Positions 14,288-21,316 of a stretch of DNA of 31,481 nt are shown piece by piece. Origin of the DNA: CAYGAW01 sp964347945. GTDB taxonomy: Bacteria > Chloroflexota > Anaerolineae > UBA7937 > B3-Chlor. Both the position numbers and the translations under genes were made by a program. Under the pieces are notes generated by a model, which was given only the letters and a program-made list of their open reading frames with translations, had not been told where the DNA came from and ran no database searches. The stretch is from positions 1 to 31,481 of the forward strand of contig CAYGAW010000152.1 in assembly GCA_964347945.1 (NCBI GenBank), written 5' to 3'. Position 1 is the stretch's first letter, and each line of letters opens with the position of its first letter.

Positions 14288-16054
14288 CTACAGGCCTACC
14301 TCCCACATCCATTCTTGGATCTTCTCGCAGCGCTGCGTCTTGTCTTCAGGCAGAGACAGAGGGCGGCCTCGCGCGTCGACGATGATACCTAGCACTCCTC
14401 CGTCGACCTCTGTCGTAGCTCCCCTACCTCTCCTGCCCAAACCGACATCGAATTGGGAACTGGGTCTCAACTCGACAACAGCTTTTCTCCCCGGCGCCAA
14501 AGGGATTGTCTCCAGGGCACCATAAGGGACTTCCACTCTGATAGTCTGCCCGTCATCGTATTCCATCTTGATCCTCAAGGCCACGCTTCCTACGCGACCT
14601 CTGCCTGCCAGTGCGATGACCGTGCCCAGCCTCAGAAACCCGTCTCGACCCACCACCTGGGCGGCCGCCAAAGACTGCACCGAGGCTAGGGCACCTAGCT
14701 GGGGCAGAAGCGAGGCTTTGTCCAGGGCCAGGTTGCAGACGCCTACCGGCTCGATGGCATCGAGCAGAATGAGAGCCGCCTGGGCGGGCCGCGGTGCTTG
14801 AGAAAGCACTCCTCCTCTGCCCACTATGAGGTCTACCCCAGGCATGAGCCCCGGCCGGAGAGATGACTGTCGACTCAGCCATGTGCTACGCGCTCGATCC
14901 ATCGTCAACGCCACAGCCTCCCGTGCGGCAGCCTGCTCCAAGAGCAACTCTTCCCTGGTTTCAGGAATCGTCATCGGCCTGAGAGTCTTGTTCAGGATAC
15001 AATTTTGAGCCTCCTCAGCTTCCACGTCGAACGGCAGCCAGCGGAGAAGCTTGTCTATGCCCGCCTCCTCCAAGACGTTGCCTATGCTATAGGATACCCC
15101 GAGGTCAGCTCTCAGGGTAGAATCGTAACGACCATCTATCACCCCGGCCACCTGGGTGGCAGCCCCACCGATGTCCACCCCAAACACATCCAACTTGTAC
15201 ATTCGAGCAAGATACCTGAGCACCAATCCGAAGCCCTCCGCAGTGGGCAGGACCGGCGCCGACGCCCAGGCTTTGAGTTCTCCAAAGCCCGGCACTCGGC
15301 CCATCTTGTACTCGCGATAGAGCCTATCCACCTCCTGTTCTGCAGCTCGCAGATCCTCGGTCTCTAAAGTCGGAAGCACATTATCCACGACGTGCAAATT
15401 GGAGCAACCGCCCAGGATCTCTGCTATCCGAGGGCGAGCTTCCTTGTTCCCAGCAAAGACAACATGTATTCTCCCTCCTGCTCCCCGGGAGGAAAGGGCG
15501 GCAGCGAGGTCTTCGGCGGCCTCCAACACGGGCGCTATCCCACTTCCGTCGACGCCCCCGCCGAGCAGAATGGCGTCTGGGCCGTTCCTGAGCAGATCCT
15601 TCAACAGCGCTTGCATACTGCTCTGTGTTCCATCGGTGGCAGCCACATGACCTCGGCCGACGATGCTTTGGACGACGACGTAAGAAGTCTCGGCCGCTCT
15701 TAACAGGCTCTCCACGCTCAGGTCTCGCATCAGTCCCACTATCGCCACTCGCAAAGGGACCGCAGCGTTGACCGTGCCCACAAAACCGTCGACTCCGCTG
15801 GCATTCTCTCTCTCGGGGACGATGAGTTGTTCCTGTCCGTCCAGGAGTGTGCGGTCGGTCAACCTCTCAATCTCGCGGATGGCTTGGCGTATGCCTGTGG
15901 AGATCCTAGACCACGGGACTTCGACTGTGGTCGCCGTTTCGGCTCCCGCAAGCAGCCGGAATTCGTTGCCCACGCGGTCGATCAGCGAAACGCGCGTGGC
16001 GGTGCTGCCACAGTCGGCCACCAAGATCGATTCCAATTGCTGCTCTTGTGCCAT
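14288..16054 (-). CDS. MutL/GlmL-family ASKHA ATPase (glutamate-mutase-type activator), orphan
   Basis: 588 residues with the ATP-binding fold of actin, Hsp70 and sugar kinases. The phosphate-1 loop is VADCGSTATRVSLID (12-26), and a second loop FGVDIGGAATQVAG is visible in the middle. The overall arrangement, including ILLGGGVDG and the long C-terminal half with DLIVGRGGVLSQAPRPAQAA, fits the MutL family named after the protein encoded between the glutamate mutase subunits of clostridia. No glutamate mutase subunit (MutS/MutE) is in the window; the neighbours are membrane proteins. So here it probably serves another partner, perhaps as chaperone or energy-coupling subunit. The ATG at 16054 has GGGAG about 10 nt upstream. 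Family call fairly firm, role unknown. Confidence 0.82.
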   Translation of the reverse strand: MAQEQQLESILVADCGSTATRVSLIDRVGNEFRLLAGAETATTVEVPWSRISTGIRQAIREIERLTDRTLLDGQEQLIVPERENASGVDGFVGTVNAAVPLRVAIVGLMRDLSVESLLRAAETSYVVVQSIVGRGHVAATDGTQSSMQALLKDLLRNGPDAILLGGGVDGSGIAPVLEAAEDLAAALSSRGAGGRIHVVFAGNKEARPRIAEILGGCSNLHVVDNVLPTLETEDLRAAEQEVDRLYREYKMGRVPGFGELKAWASAPVLPTAEGFGLVLRYLARMYKLDVFGVDIGGAATQVAGVIDGRYDSTLRADLGVSYSIGNVLEEAGIDKLLRWLPFDVEAEEAQNCILNKTLRPMTIPETREELLLEQAAAREAVALTMDRARSTWLSRQSSLRPGLMPGVDLIVGRGGVLSQAPRPAQAALILLDAIEPVGVCNLALDKASLLPQLGALASVQSLAAAQVVGRDGFLRLGTVIALAGRGRVGSVALRIKMEYDDGQTIRVEVPYGALETIPLAPGRKAVVELRPSSQFDVGLGRRGRGATTEVDGGVLGIIVDARGRPLSLPEDKTQRCEKIQEWMWEVGL

Positions 16055-16113
16055 CTAGCACACACTCCCGCCCATCGCTACCTGCGCTGCTGGGTTCAAG
16101 AGATGCCCCCCAA

Positions 16114-16764
16114 CTACCCCACGAGGCCTAGCCAATCCGCCAGCAGGAAATGGGTGCGCTCGACCAGCAGAGAGACGTACGCCATCACCCTGCTTCCGAA
16201 TACGGCCCCAAAGGTAATTACCATCACCCACTTGCCAATGGTTGCGCAGAACCTGACCAACGCATTCTGTGGCCCCCTGCCCGAGCCCACGGTGAAATAG
16301 AAGTAAGCTAGAGTGCCAATAGTGCCCGCAACGAGACAGGCATTCTCCAGCGCAGCTTCGACACTGCCTGCGGCCCTCGGCCAAACGGGTACCCAGGAAG
16401 CCTGAATCTGTGGCAACAAGGAACCTAGCAAGGCCCCACCTATGGCCAAGGCTGCGCCAACACCGAACAGGAAAGCTACAGACGAGTTGCCCAGCCAGGC
16501 GGTGGTCGGCCTCGCCTTGGCTAAGAGCAGCAACCCCAACAGTAGCGGGATCGCATAGGGCCAGTTGCCGGTCGGATCTCTCGCCAGTGGCTCAAGGAGA
16601 CGTGGCCGCAAGACAGTGTGAACGACGATGACAGCTGCGTAGCCTATGGACGACCCCACAAGCAGGTGCTCCGCCAACCGGTATAGGGGGTTATCGGAGA
16701 ACAGATAGCTGTAAACCATCAAGGTCAAGATGGCTGCAATCCAAATAGCGAAGCTTTCGCTCAC
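16114..16764 (-). CDS. polytopic membrane protein of unknown function
   Basis: 216 residues with about six hydrophobic segments, beginning SFAIWIAAILTLMVYSYLF and then LLVGSSIGYAAVIVVHTVL, YAIPLLLGLLLL, VAFLFGVGAALAIGGALLG, ACLVAGTIGTLAYFYF and WVMVITFGAVFGSRVMAYVS. I do not recognise a family. The GTG start at 16764 overlaps the TGA of the zinc-ribbon gene (GTGA), so translation of the two is probably coupled, which argues that they work together in the membrane. Confidence 0.82.
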   Translation of the reverse strand: MSESFAIWIAAILTLMVYSYLFSDNPLYRLAEHLLVGSSIGYAAVIVVHTVLRPRLLEPLARDPTGNWPYAIPLLLGLLLLAKARPTTAWLGNSSVAFLFGVGAALAIGGALLGSLLPQIQASWVPVWPRAAGSVEAALENACLVAGTIGTLAYFYFTVGSGRGPQNALVRFCATIGKWVMVITFGAVFGSRVMAYVSLLVERTHFLLADWLGLVG

Positions 16765-18362
16765 GGTGCTTGTTTCCCCCTCAACCTACCCAGGAAGTAG
16801 GCAACGTTTCCCACTAGAATCAACAGGATTATCGTGACATGCACCACAGATTGGGAATCCATGCTTGCCAAGGCCGGTCCGGAGCGACCGGAGTGCAGTT
16901 CGTATTCCGCCGCTCCCACTAGCCCTGTCAGCATGCCCAGCAGTTGAGGAGAGGCCTGATTGCCGTAGTACGGCCTGGCAAAGGGATCAACCGTTGCGCT
17001 TAGCCCAGCAACCATCGGCACTTGGTAGGGACCCTGTACCTGCTCCAGCCACAAGCGCAGGTACTCCGGCGCGCCGGCGAACTCGACAACCAAGGAAACG
17101 TCTTCGATGCCACGCACAAAGTTCGTCCACCTAGGATCTGCCAGGCCCTCGGCAACAGAACGCGGCCCCACCTCGACGCCGACGACGTACCCCAGGTTCA
17201 AGTAATCAGTCCCGTACTCGTATTCATAGACCTCGCCCAATTCGTCCACCACCTGTTGGTACAGGCGCGTACCCTCTGGTGTCAGGCTGACGTTGAGCAA
17301 CCGGACGTTGCGCTCCATGAGATGGCTAAGGACGGTCCTTTCCTGAGGTATCATCTCTCCCGCCACCCCGGGCCCGTAGTCGTGAGAGACCAGCACCACC
17401 GAATCCGCTGGCAGGCTTTCGATGGTGTCATACATGTCTATGGTGGAGGAGGTGACCACCATGTTGGTCTCAGACCACCTACTCCCCAACACCAGAGGCA
17501 TGAGAACAGCGGCGGCCACGATGAGATAAATGATCGAGCGCACGCTGGAGGCCACCAGCTTCTCAAGGCGTCGCGGCCGAGCGATCTCAGCACTGGGCCG
17601 GGCTGGCTCCCGCACCACGCTGTCGAATACTTCGGCCCGCTCGTAGGCAAGCGCAGAGACAGCCACCTCCGGCAGTTGGGCAGCGCGTGGAGGGATGGCT
17701 AGGATGGGTTCGGCACCCAGTGTGCCCGTGATCCCCTTGAGCAGACCAGTTGCCTCGCCAGAATCCTCCGCTGGTCCAGGCTCCACAACACCCTCTTCCG
17801 CCTCAGGCCGCAGCGCCTCCAGCCAAGAAGGGATCTCGGCGCGCGGTATCTCATCCCCTTCGTCCTTCCTGGCCGGCCGCCTGGCCTCTGATATCATCTC
17901 CTCATACTCAGGAGGCACCTCAAGCCAGTCGGGAAGCTCACCCGGGGCGAGCGGGACCGCTTCTTCCTCTCGGACCACTTCCTCAGCTGACACTTCCCCT
18001 AGCTTTTGCGCCCAAGGGGGCATAGACTCCGCAGGTTCTGCCTCTGAGACCGCAGTGACGTCCTCTGGCTCCTCCCCCTCGCCCAGATCACCCGGTTCCG
18101 CAACCGTGTCCTCTTCGCCGATGGCCTCAGACAGCGCAGCTTCCTCCTCGATCTCAATCAATTCAACCGGTTCCTCGGAAGGCGCTACCCCAATGGGGAA
18201 GAGGCGCGCTCCGCATTGACTGCAGACAGTGCTCCCGGGTAGACTACGATGGTCACACATAGGACACGTCACGCTGTCGCGGGTGGCGAGGGGCTGCCCG
18301 CACTCGCCACAGAACCTACTTGCATCCTTGTTGGAAGCTCCGCACTTAGGACACTCGATCAT
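16761..18362 (-). CDS. double zinc-ribbon membrane protein with an acidic linker and an external domain
   Basis: 533 residues. Two zinc ribbons at the N-terminus: C4-x2-C7-x10-C18-x2-C21 and C33-x2-C36-x10-C47-x2-C50. Then about 200 residues very rich in Glu, Pro and Ala (cytoplasmic linker), a membrane helix in SVRSIIYLIVAAAVLMPLVL, a domain of about 200 residues, probably outside the membrane, with SLPADSVVLVSHDYGPGVAG and MVAGLSATVDPFARPYY, and a final helix HVTIILLILVGNVAYFLG with a basic tail. The external part does not match a fold I know. Start and stop overlap both neighbours by 4 bp (ATGA upstream, GTGA downstream). Zinc ribbons joined to a membrane anchor suggest a scaffold or sensor, but no function can be claimed. 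Confidence 0.84.
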   Translation of the reverse strand: MIECPKCGASNKDASRFCGECGQPLATRDSVTCPMCDHRSLPGSTVCSQCGARLFPIGVAPSEEPVELIEIEEEAALSEAIGEEDTVAEPGDLGEGEEPEDVTAVSEAEPAESMPPWAQKLGEVSAEEVVREEEAVPLAPGELPDWLEVPPEYEEMISEARRPARKDEGDEIPRAEIPSWLEALRPEAEEGVVEPGPAEDSGEATGLLKGITGTLGAEPILAIPPRAAQLPEVAVSALAYERAEVFDSVVREPARPSAEIARPRRLEKLVASSVRSIIYLIVAAAVLMPLVLGSRWSETNMVVTSSTIDMYDTIESLPADSVVLVSHDYGPGVAGEMIPQERTVLSHLMERNVRLLNVSLTPEGTRLYQQVVDELGEVYEYEYGTDYLNLGYVVGVEVGPRSVAEGLADPRWTNFVRGIEDVSLVVEFAGAPEYLRLWLEQVQGPYQVPMVAGLSATVDPFARPYYGNQASPQLLGMLTGLVGAAEYELHSGRSGPALASMDSQSVVHVTIILLILVGNVAYFLGRLRGKQAP

Positions 18363-19018
18363 TCGGGGCTGCCCCCTTCACCACCATACGGACGATCGAG
18401 ACCCATCAGAACTCGAACACCGGTGGCGATTGTTCCCAAAGCCACGCCGATGATGATTCCCCGCGCCCCAGCGGTACTGGGAACGGCCAGCAGCCAATCT
18501 TTGGCTGCCGGGACGACGTCGCTCAGATACCTCCCTACGGGGATCTGACCCAGGAGCACCACGATCGCTGCCAGCATGAACGCCAGCGATTCCGGCCTGC
18601 GGAGGCGAAAACCTCGATAGGCAGCAGTAGCCACGAAGAACGCCAGCAGAGAGAAGGTAGCCGCCTGGAGGGGCAACTGAACATTATCGAAGATCCATGT
18701 GACCAAGCGGCCATCTGGGCCGGCTATCCCGGCTAGCAGTACGACCGTAGCAATGGCCAGCAGACCAATGCTGTACATCCAGCCTTCTTCTCTCTGGACT
18801 GTCCTTCTGAGATGCACTATCAGCACGTTCACCAAACCGAGAAGCAACGCGAAGGCAACGACGATTACGGCAGAATCGACGAAGAAACTGCCAAGAGCGT
18901 TGATGTGACTCTCATCGAAGAAGAAGTCGACCAACATCAGCGACCCGATGGCAATGGCTATGGCCATGGGGATCGAACGTTTCATGCCCAGTGCTATGGC
19001 GTTGATAAGCCGTCTCAT
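18359..19018 (-). CDS. polytopic membrane protein of unknown function
   Basis: 219 residues with about six or more hydrophobic segments, for example MAIAIAIGSLMLVDFFF, SAVIVVAFALLLGLVNVLIV, IGLLAIATVVLLAGIAG, TFSLLAFFVATAAYRGF and LAFMLAAIVVLLGQIPVG. Basic loops (HLRRTVQREEG) suggest cytoplasmic faces. No family recognised. The ATG at 19018 has AAGGTG close upstream. It overlaps the zinc-ribbon gene by 4 bp (ATGA) and follows the 259-residue gene by 52 bp. Confidence 0.82.
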   Translation of the reverse strand: MRRLINAIALGMKRSIPMAIAIAIGSLMLVDFFFDESHINALGSFFVDSAVIVVAFALLLGLVNVLIVHLRRTVQREEGWMYSIGLLAIATVVLLAGIAGPDGRLVTWIFDNVQLPLQAATFSLLAFFVATAAYRGFRLRRPESLAFMLAAIVVLLGQIPVGRYLSDVVPAAKDWLLAVPSTAGARGIIIGVALGTIATGVRVLMGLDRPYGGEGGSPE

Positions 19019-19070
19019 CTACGCACCTTCACATATCAGCTGCCGGATTGTCCTTGCCTCTCGTCGGCGA

Positions 19071-19850
19071 TCAACTCAGACTGCTCAAGAGGACGCCGAT
19101 GATTATGGCGATGATGATGCCAGTCCTCAGCCAGTCCTGAGTCGCCAAGCTGGCGATGTGACTGGTCCTCTTCAGCAGATACGCGCCAGCGGCGAATATC
19201 TCCTCACCTATCAGTAAGTGGTCCACCGACGCATAGACAAAGGGCAGGATTTGAGGAGACGTGGCTCCCCCGACCTGGCCGATCTCCCTTCTGGCACCCA
19301 CTTCACTCATCAGCAGGAACTCATCAGCGAAGTTGCCGACCATGACGTTCCCGGCCACCTCGGCATGCTCCAAGATGTCGTTCACTCCTGCAGCATAGGC
19401 CACTTTGTCCGGAGAGATGAATCTCACACAAGTGGGATCGTACTCGTCGAGATACCCGTAAGCGGCATACGCATTTCGCAGCACGTCTTGGGCCACAGGC
19501 AAGAGCGAGGGGTCTGATACAGTGACAATGGGCTTCAGCCCTGAAATAGCTGCCTGAGCGGCGAGGTGCTCGAGTACGGTGAGACCGGCGAGGGACTCCG
19601 CCGTGACGAATGTACCTATGCCACCCGTCCCCATGGACACGTGCAACGAGCGCCCGCTCTCCGTGGCCTGGCCAGTGTACTCGCCCAGCGCCTCGTAGCC
19701 GGAGATGGAGCGCAGAATGGGCTTGCCCCTCTTGCGCATGCGACGATTGAGGATGAGGAGCAAGAAGAAGAAGGGCAGCAACAGCACAAACATCAAAGCC
19801 TGCTGCTCACCAATGCCCAGGTTGCTGAGAATGTCGACAATGGTCTCCAA
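19071..19850 (-). CDS. membrane protein with two terminal helices and a soluble middle domain
   Basis: 259 residues. The N-terminal helix (ALMFVLLLPFFFLLLIL) is followed by a basic stretch (NRRMRKRGKP), a soluble domain of about 180 residues with SGLKPIVTVSDPSLLPVAQD, AGVNDILEHAEVAGNVMVGN and EVGARREIGQVGGATSPQIL, and a C-terminal helix (GIIIAIIIGVLLSSL). I do not recognise the domain with confidence. The start is a TTG at 19850 with GAGGAG 5 nt upstream. It lies 26 bp behind the preceding CxxC protein gene and seems to be the second gene of the same run. Confidence 0.8.
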   Translation of the reverse strand: METIVDILSNLGIGEQQALMFVLLLPFFFLLLILNRRMRKRGKPILRSISGYEALGEYTGQATESGRSLHVSMGTGGIGTFVTAESLAGLTVLEHLAAQAAISGLKPIVTVSDPSLLPVAQDVLRNAYAAYGYLDEYDPTCVRFISPDKVAYAAGVNDILEHAEVAGNVMVGNFADEFLLMSEVGARREIGQVGGATSPQILPFVYASVDHLLIGEEIFAAGAYLLKRTSHIASLATQDWLRTGIIIAIIIGVLLSSLS

Positions 19851-19876
19851 GGCCTCTCCTCTTCGGAAGGGACAGA

Positions 19877-20305
19877 CTATTCGGAGGTGCTCAGCTCCTG
19901 CTGCAGATCCTCCAGGCGGCAGATGACCCGCTCCACGTTCTTCCTGTCTTCCAGCAGCAGAACGTACTCGTCCAGCGAGACGTCACCGACAAACATCGTG
20001 AGAAGGGGTTGGAAAGCCAGGAGCGCCTGGCTGGCAACGAAGGCCAGGGGCTTGTGAGTTTCAAGAAGGGCGACAGCCGGGCTGGTCAAGCCCCAGCCAT
20101 CTATCCGACGTGCCACGTTGTCGATTAGCTGATCGCGCCGACCAGCGTTCAGTTGCACCTCACTCGCCTCCTTGGGCTCCGCTTTCGTGTGGGGACCACC
20201 CTCGACCAGGCTGCCGTCTGGACCACGCCCAGGCTTAACAGGCCCAGGTGTTGTCCCGCGGAGTGCGACCTGCTGACAGGCACTGCACACCACGTTTTGA
20301 TGCAT
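19877..20305 (-). CDS. small CxxC protein of unknown function, first gene of the region-2 run
   Basis: 142 residues from the ATG at 20305, preferred over the in-frame ATG at 20335 because GAGGGG lies 10 nt upstream of it. The N-terminus has a CSAC motif (a possible half zinc site), then a charged linker, then a conserved-looking C-terminal half: NVARRIDGWGLTSPAVALLE, a hydrophobic patch FVASQALLAFQPLLTMFVG, and a charged helix EYVLLLEDRKNVERVICRLE. The hydrophobic patch may bind the membrane or a partner rather than span it. A TATACT box overlaps the start region, so the promoter is unresolved. Function unknown. Confidence 0.75.
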   Translation of the reverse strand: MHQNVVCSACQQVALRGTTPGPVKPGRGPDGSLVEGGPHTKAEPKEASEVQLNAGRRDQLIDNVARRIDGWGLTSPAVALLETHKPLAFVASQALLAFQPLLTMFVGDVSLDEYVLLLEDRKNVERVICRLEDLQQELSTSE

Positions 20306-20703
20306 AAGTATATCACCCCTCAGTAGGCAAGACAAGGACGCGAAGGCCGTGAAGAAGGTGCCGAGGCAGCGCGTCGGGTTGTAGGACCCAGGCCACGGGT
20401 GAAGGTAGACTCGCTCGAAGCATCATTCGCAACTGGCCTTGGCCGCTTTCCCGGTTCTCTGCGCGGGAATGAATCTCTACGCCACTCAAAGCAGGCAACC
20501 GGCTTTCCCGGCCCGGTGTGTGGGGGCGCCTCTGATTGCGCACCGGCTTCTGCGAGCCTTCCGCGAGTTCTGGCTCCCTCTTTCTTAGACAATCCCCGGC
20601 AGATGTGATAGAATCTCCTGGGTGACACGACGGCGTTCGTCAGCCGCGGACCAGTGGCGCGAAGCCAAGATGAAAAGGAGTGGAACCCCACTTCTGAGGA
20701 GGC
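20306..20703. other. divergent intergenic region
   Basis: About 400 bp between the leftward region-2 run and the rightward udg-ftsK-menA operon. Apart from the plus-strand promoter at 20586-20614 I see no gene or RNA. The open frames across it lack ribosome sites and have shadow-like composition. Confidence 0.6.
20586..20614 (+). promoter_or_regulatory. sigma-70 promoter of the udg-ftsK-menA operon
   Basis: TAGACA (20586-20591) and TAGAAT (20609-20614) are 17 nt apart. The predicted start is near 20621, leaving a leader of about 90 nt ending in the strong ribosome site GAGGAGG (20696-20702). Confidence 0.65.
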
Positions 20704-20709
20704 ATGGCC

Positions 20710-21312
20710 GTGTCTGCACTGACTGAGCTCTATGAGGAGATCGCCAACTGCGAGCGTTGCGTCCTGTCCCAATCGCGGACCAACACCGTGCCCGGCGAGG
20801 GACTAGAGGATGCAGAACTTGTATTCATCGGGGAAGGCCCCGGGTTCCACGAGGATCAGCAGGGCCGTCCCTTCGTCGGGCAAGCCGGCCAACTACTTGA
20901 CCAACTGCTGGAAAGCATCGGTTTGAGGAGAGAACAGGTTTACATCTGCAATGTGATCAAATGCCGACCGCCACGCAATCGCGATCCTCTACCCGAGGAG
21001 ATCGAGGCCTGTAGACCCTTCCTGGATAGGCAGATCGAGCTCATCAAACCCCAGATGATCGTGACTTTGGGCCGATTCTCCATGGAGCGTTACTTCCCTG
21101 GCGCGAAGATCTCCCACATTCACGGCCAACCCCGCAGAATGGGCGGAATCATCTACTACCCGATGTACCATCCCGCTGCGGCTTTGCATCAGCGAAGATG
21201 GCTCCAATTGATCGAGGAGGACATGTCCAAGATCCCCCAGCTCCTGGCCCAAGCGGATGGAATCGCGGAGATGGAGCTTCCACAGGATGCAGAGCAGTTG
21301 AGCCTCTTCTGA
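20710..21312 (+). CDS. udg: uracil-DNA glycosylase, family 4 (Fe-S type), with clamp-binding-like tail
   Basis: Removes uracil from DNA in base-excision repair. Family-4 motifs are clear: GEGPGFHEDQQGRPFVGQAG near the N-terminus, VIKCRPPRNRDPLPEE in the middle and the C-terminal MYHPAAALH. Four cysteines (the NCERC pair, the one in IKCRPP and the one in EACRPF) fit the 4Fe-4S site of the family. I prefer the GTG at 20710 because GAGGAGG ends 7 nt before it; the ATG at 20704 is only 1 nt from that site. The last five residues are QLSLF, matching the QL(S/D)LF motif with which bacterial proteins bind the beta sliding clamp. ftsK starts 4 bp after the stop, so the two are co-translated. Confidence 0.93.
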   Translation: MSALTELYEEIANCERCVLSQSRTNTVPGEGLEDAELVFIGEGPGFHEDQQGRPFVGQAGQLLDQLLESIGLRREQVYICNVIKCRPPRNRDPLPEEIEACRPFLDRQIELIKPQMIVTLGRFSMERYFPGAKISHIHGQPRRMGGIIYYPMYHPAAALHQRRWLQLIEEDMSKIPQLLAQADGIAEMELPQDAEQLSLF

Positions 21313-21316
21313 ACCG

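Noticed and set aside
20307..20335. Minus-strand promoter TTGTCT-N17-TATACT for the region-2 run
   Set aside because: Its predicted start would fall inside the preferred ATG codon region, leaving no leader, and the -35 box is weak.
20670..20726. 18-codon frame overlapping the udg start, as a leader peptide
   Set aside because: The start has no ribosome site of its own, and no attenuator hairpin follows. Chance overlap is simpler.
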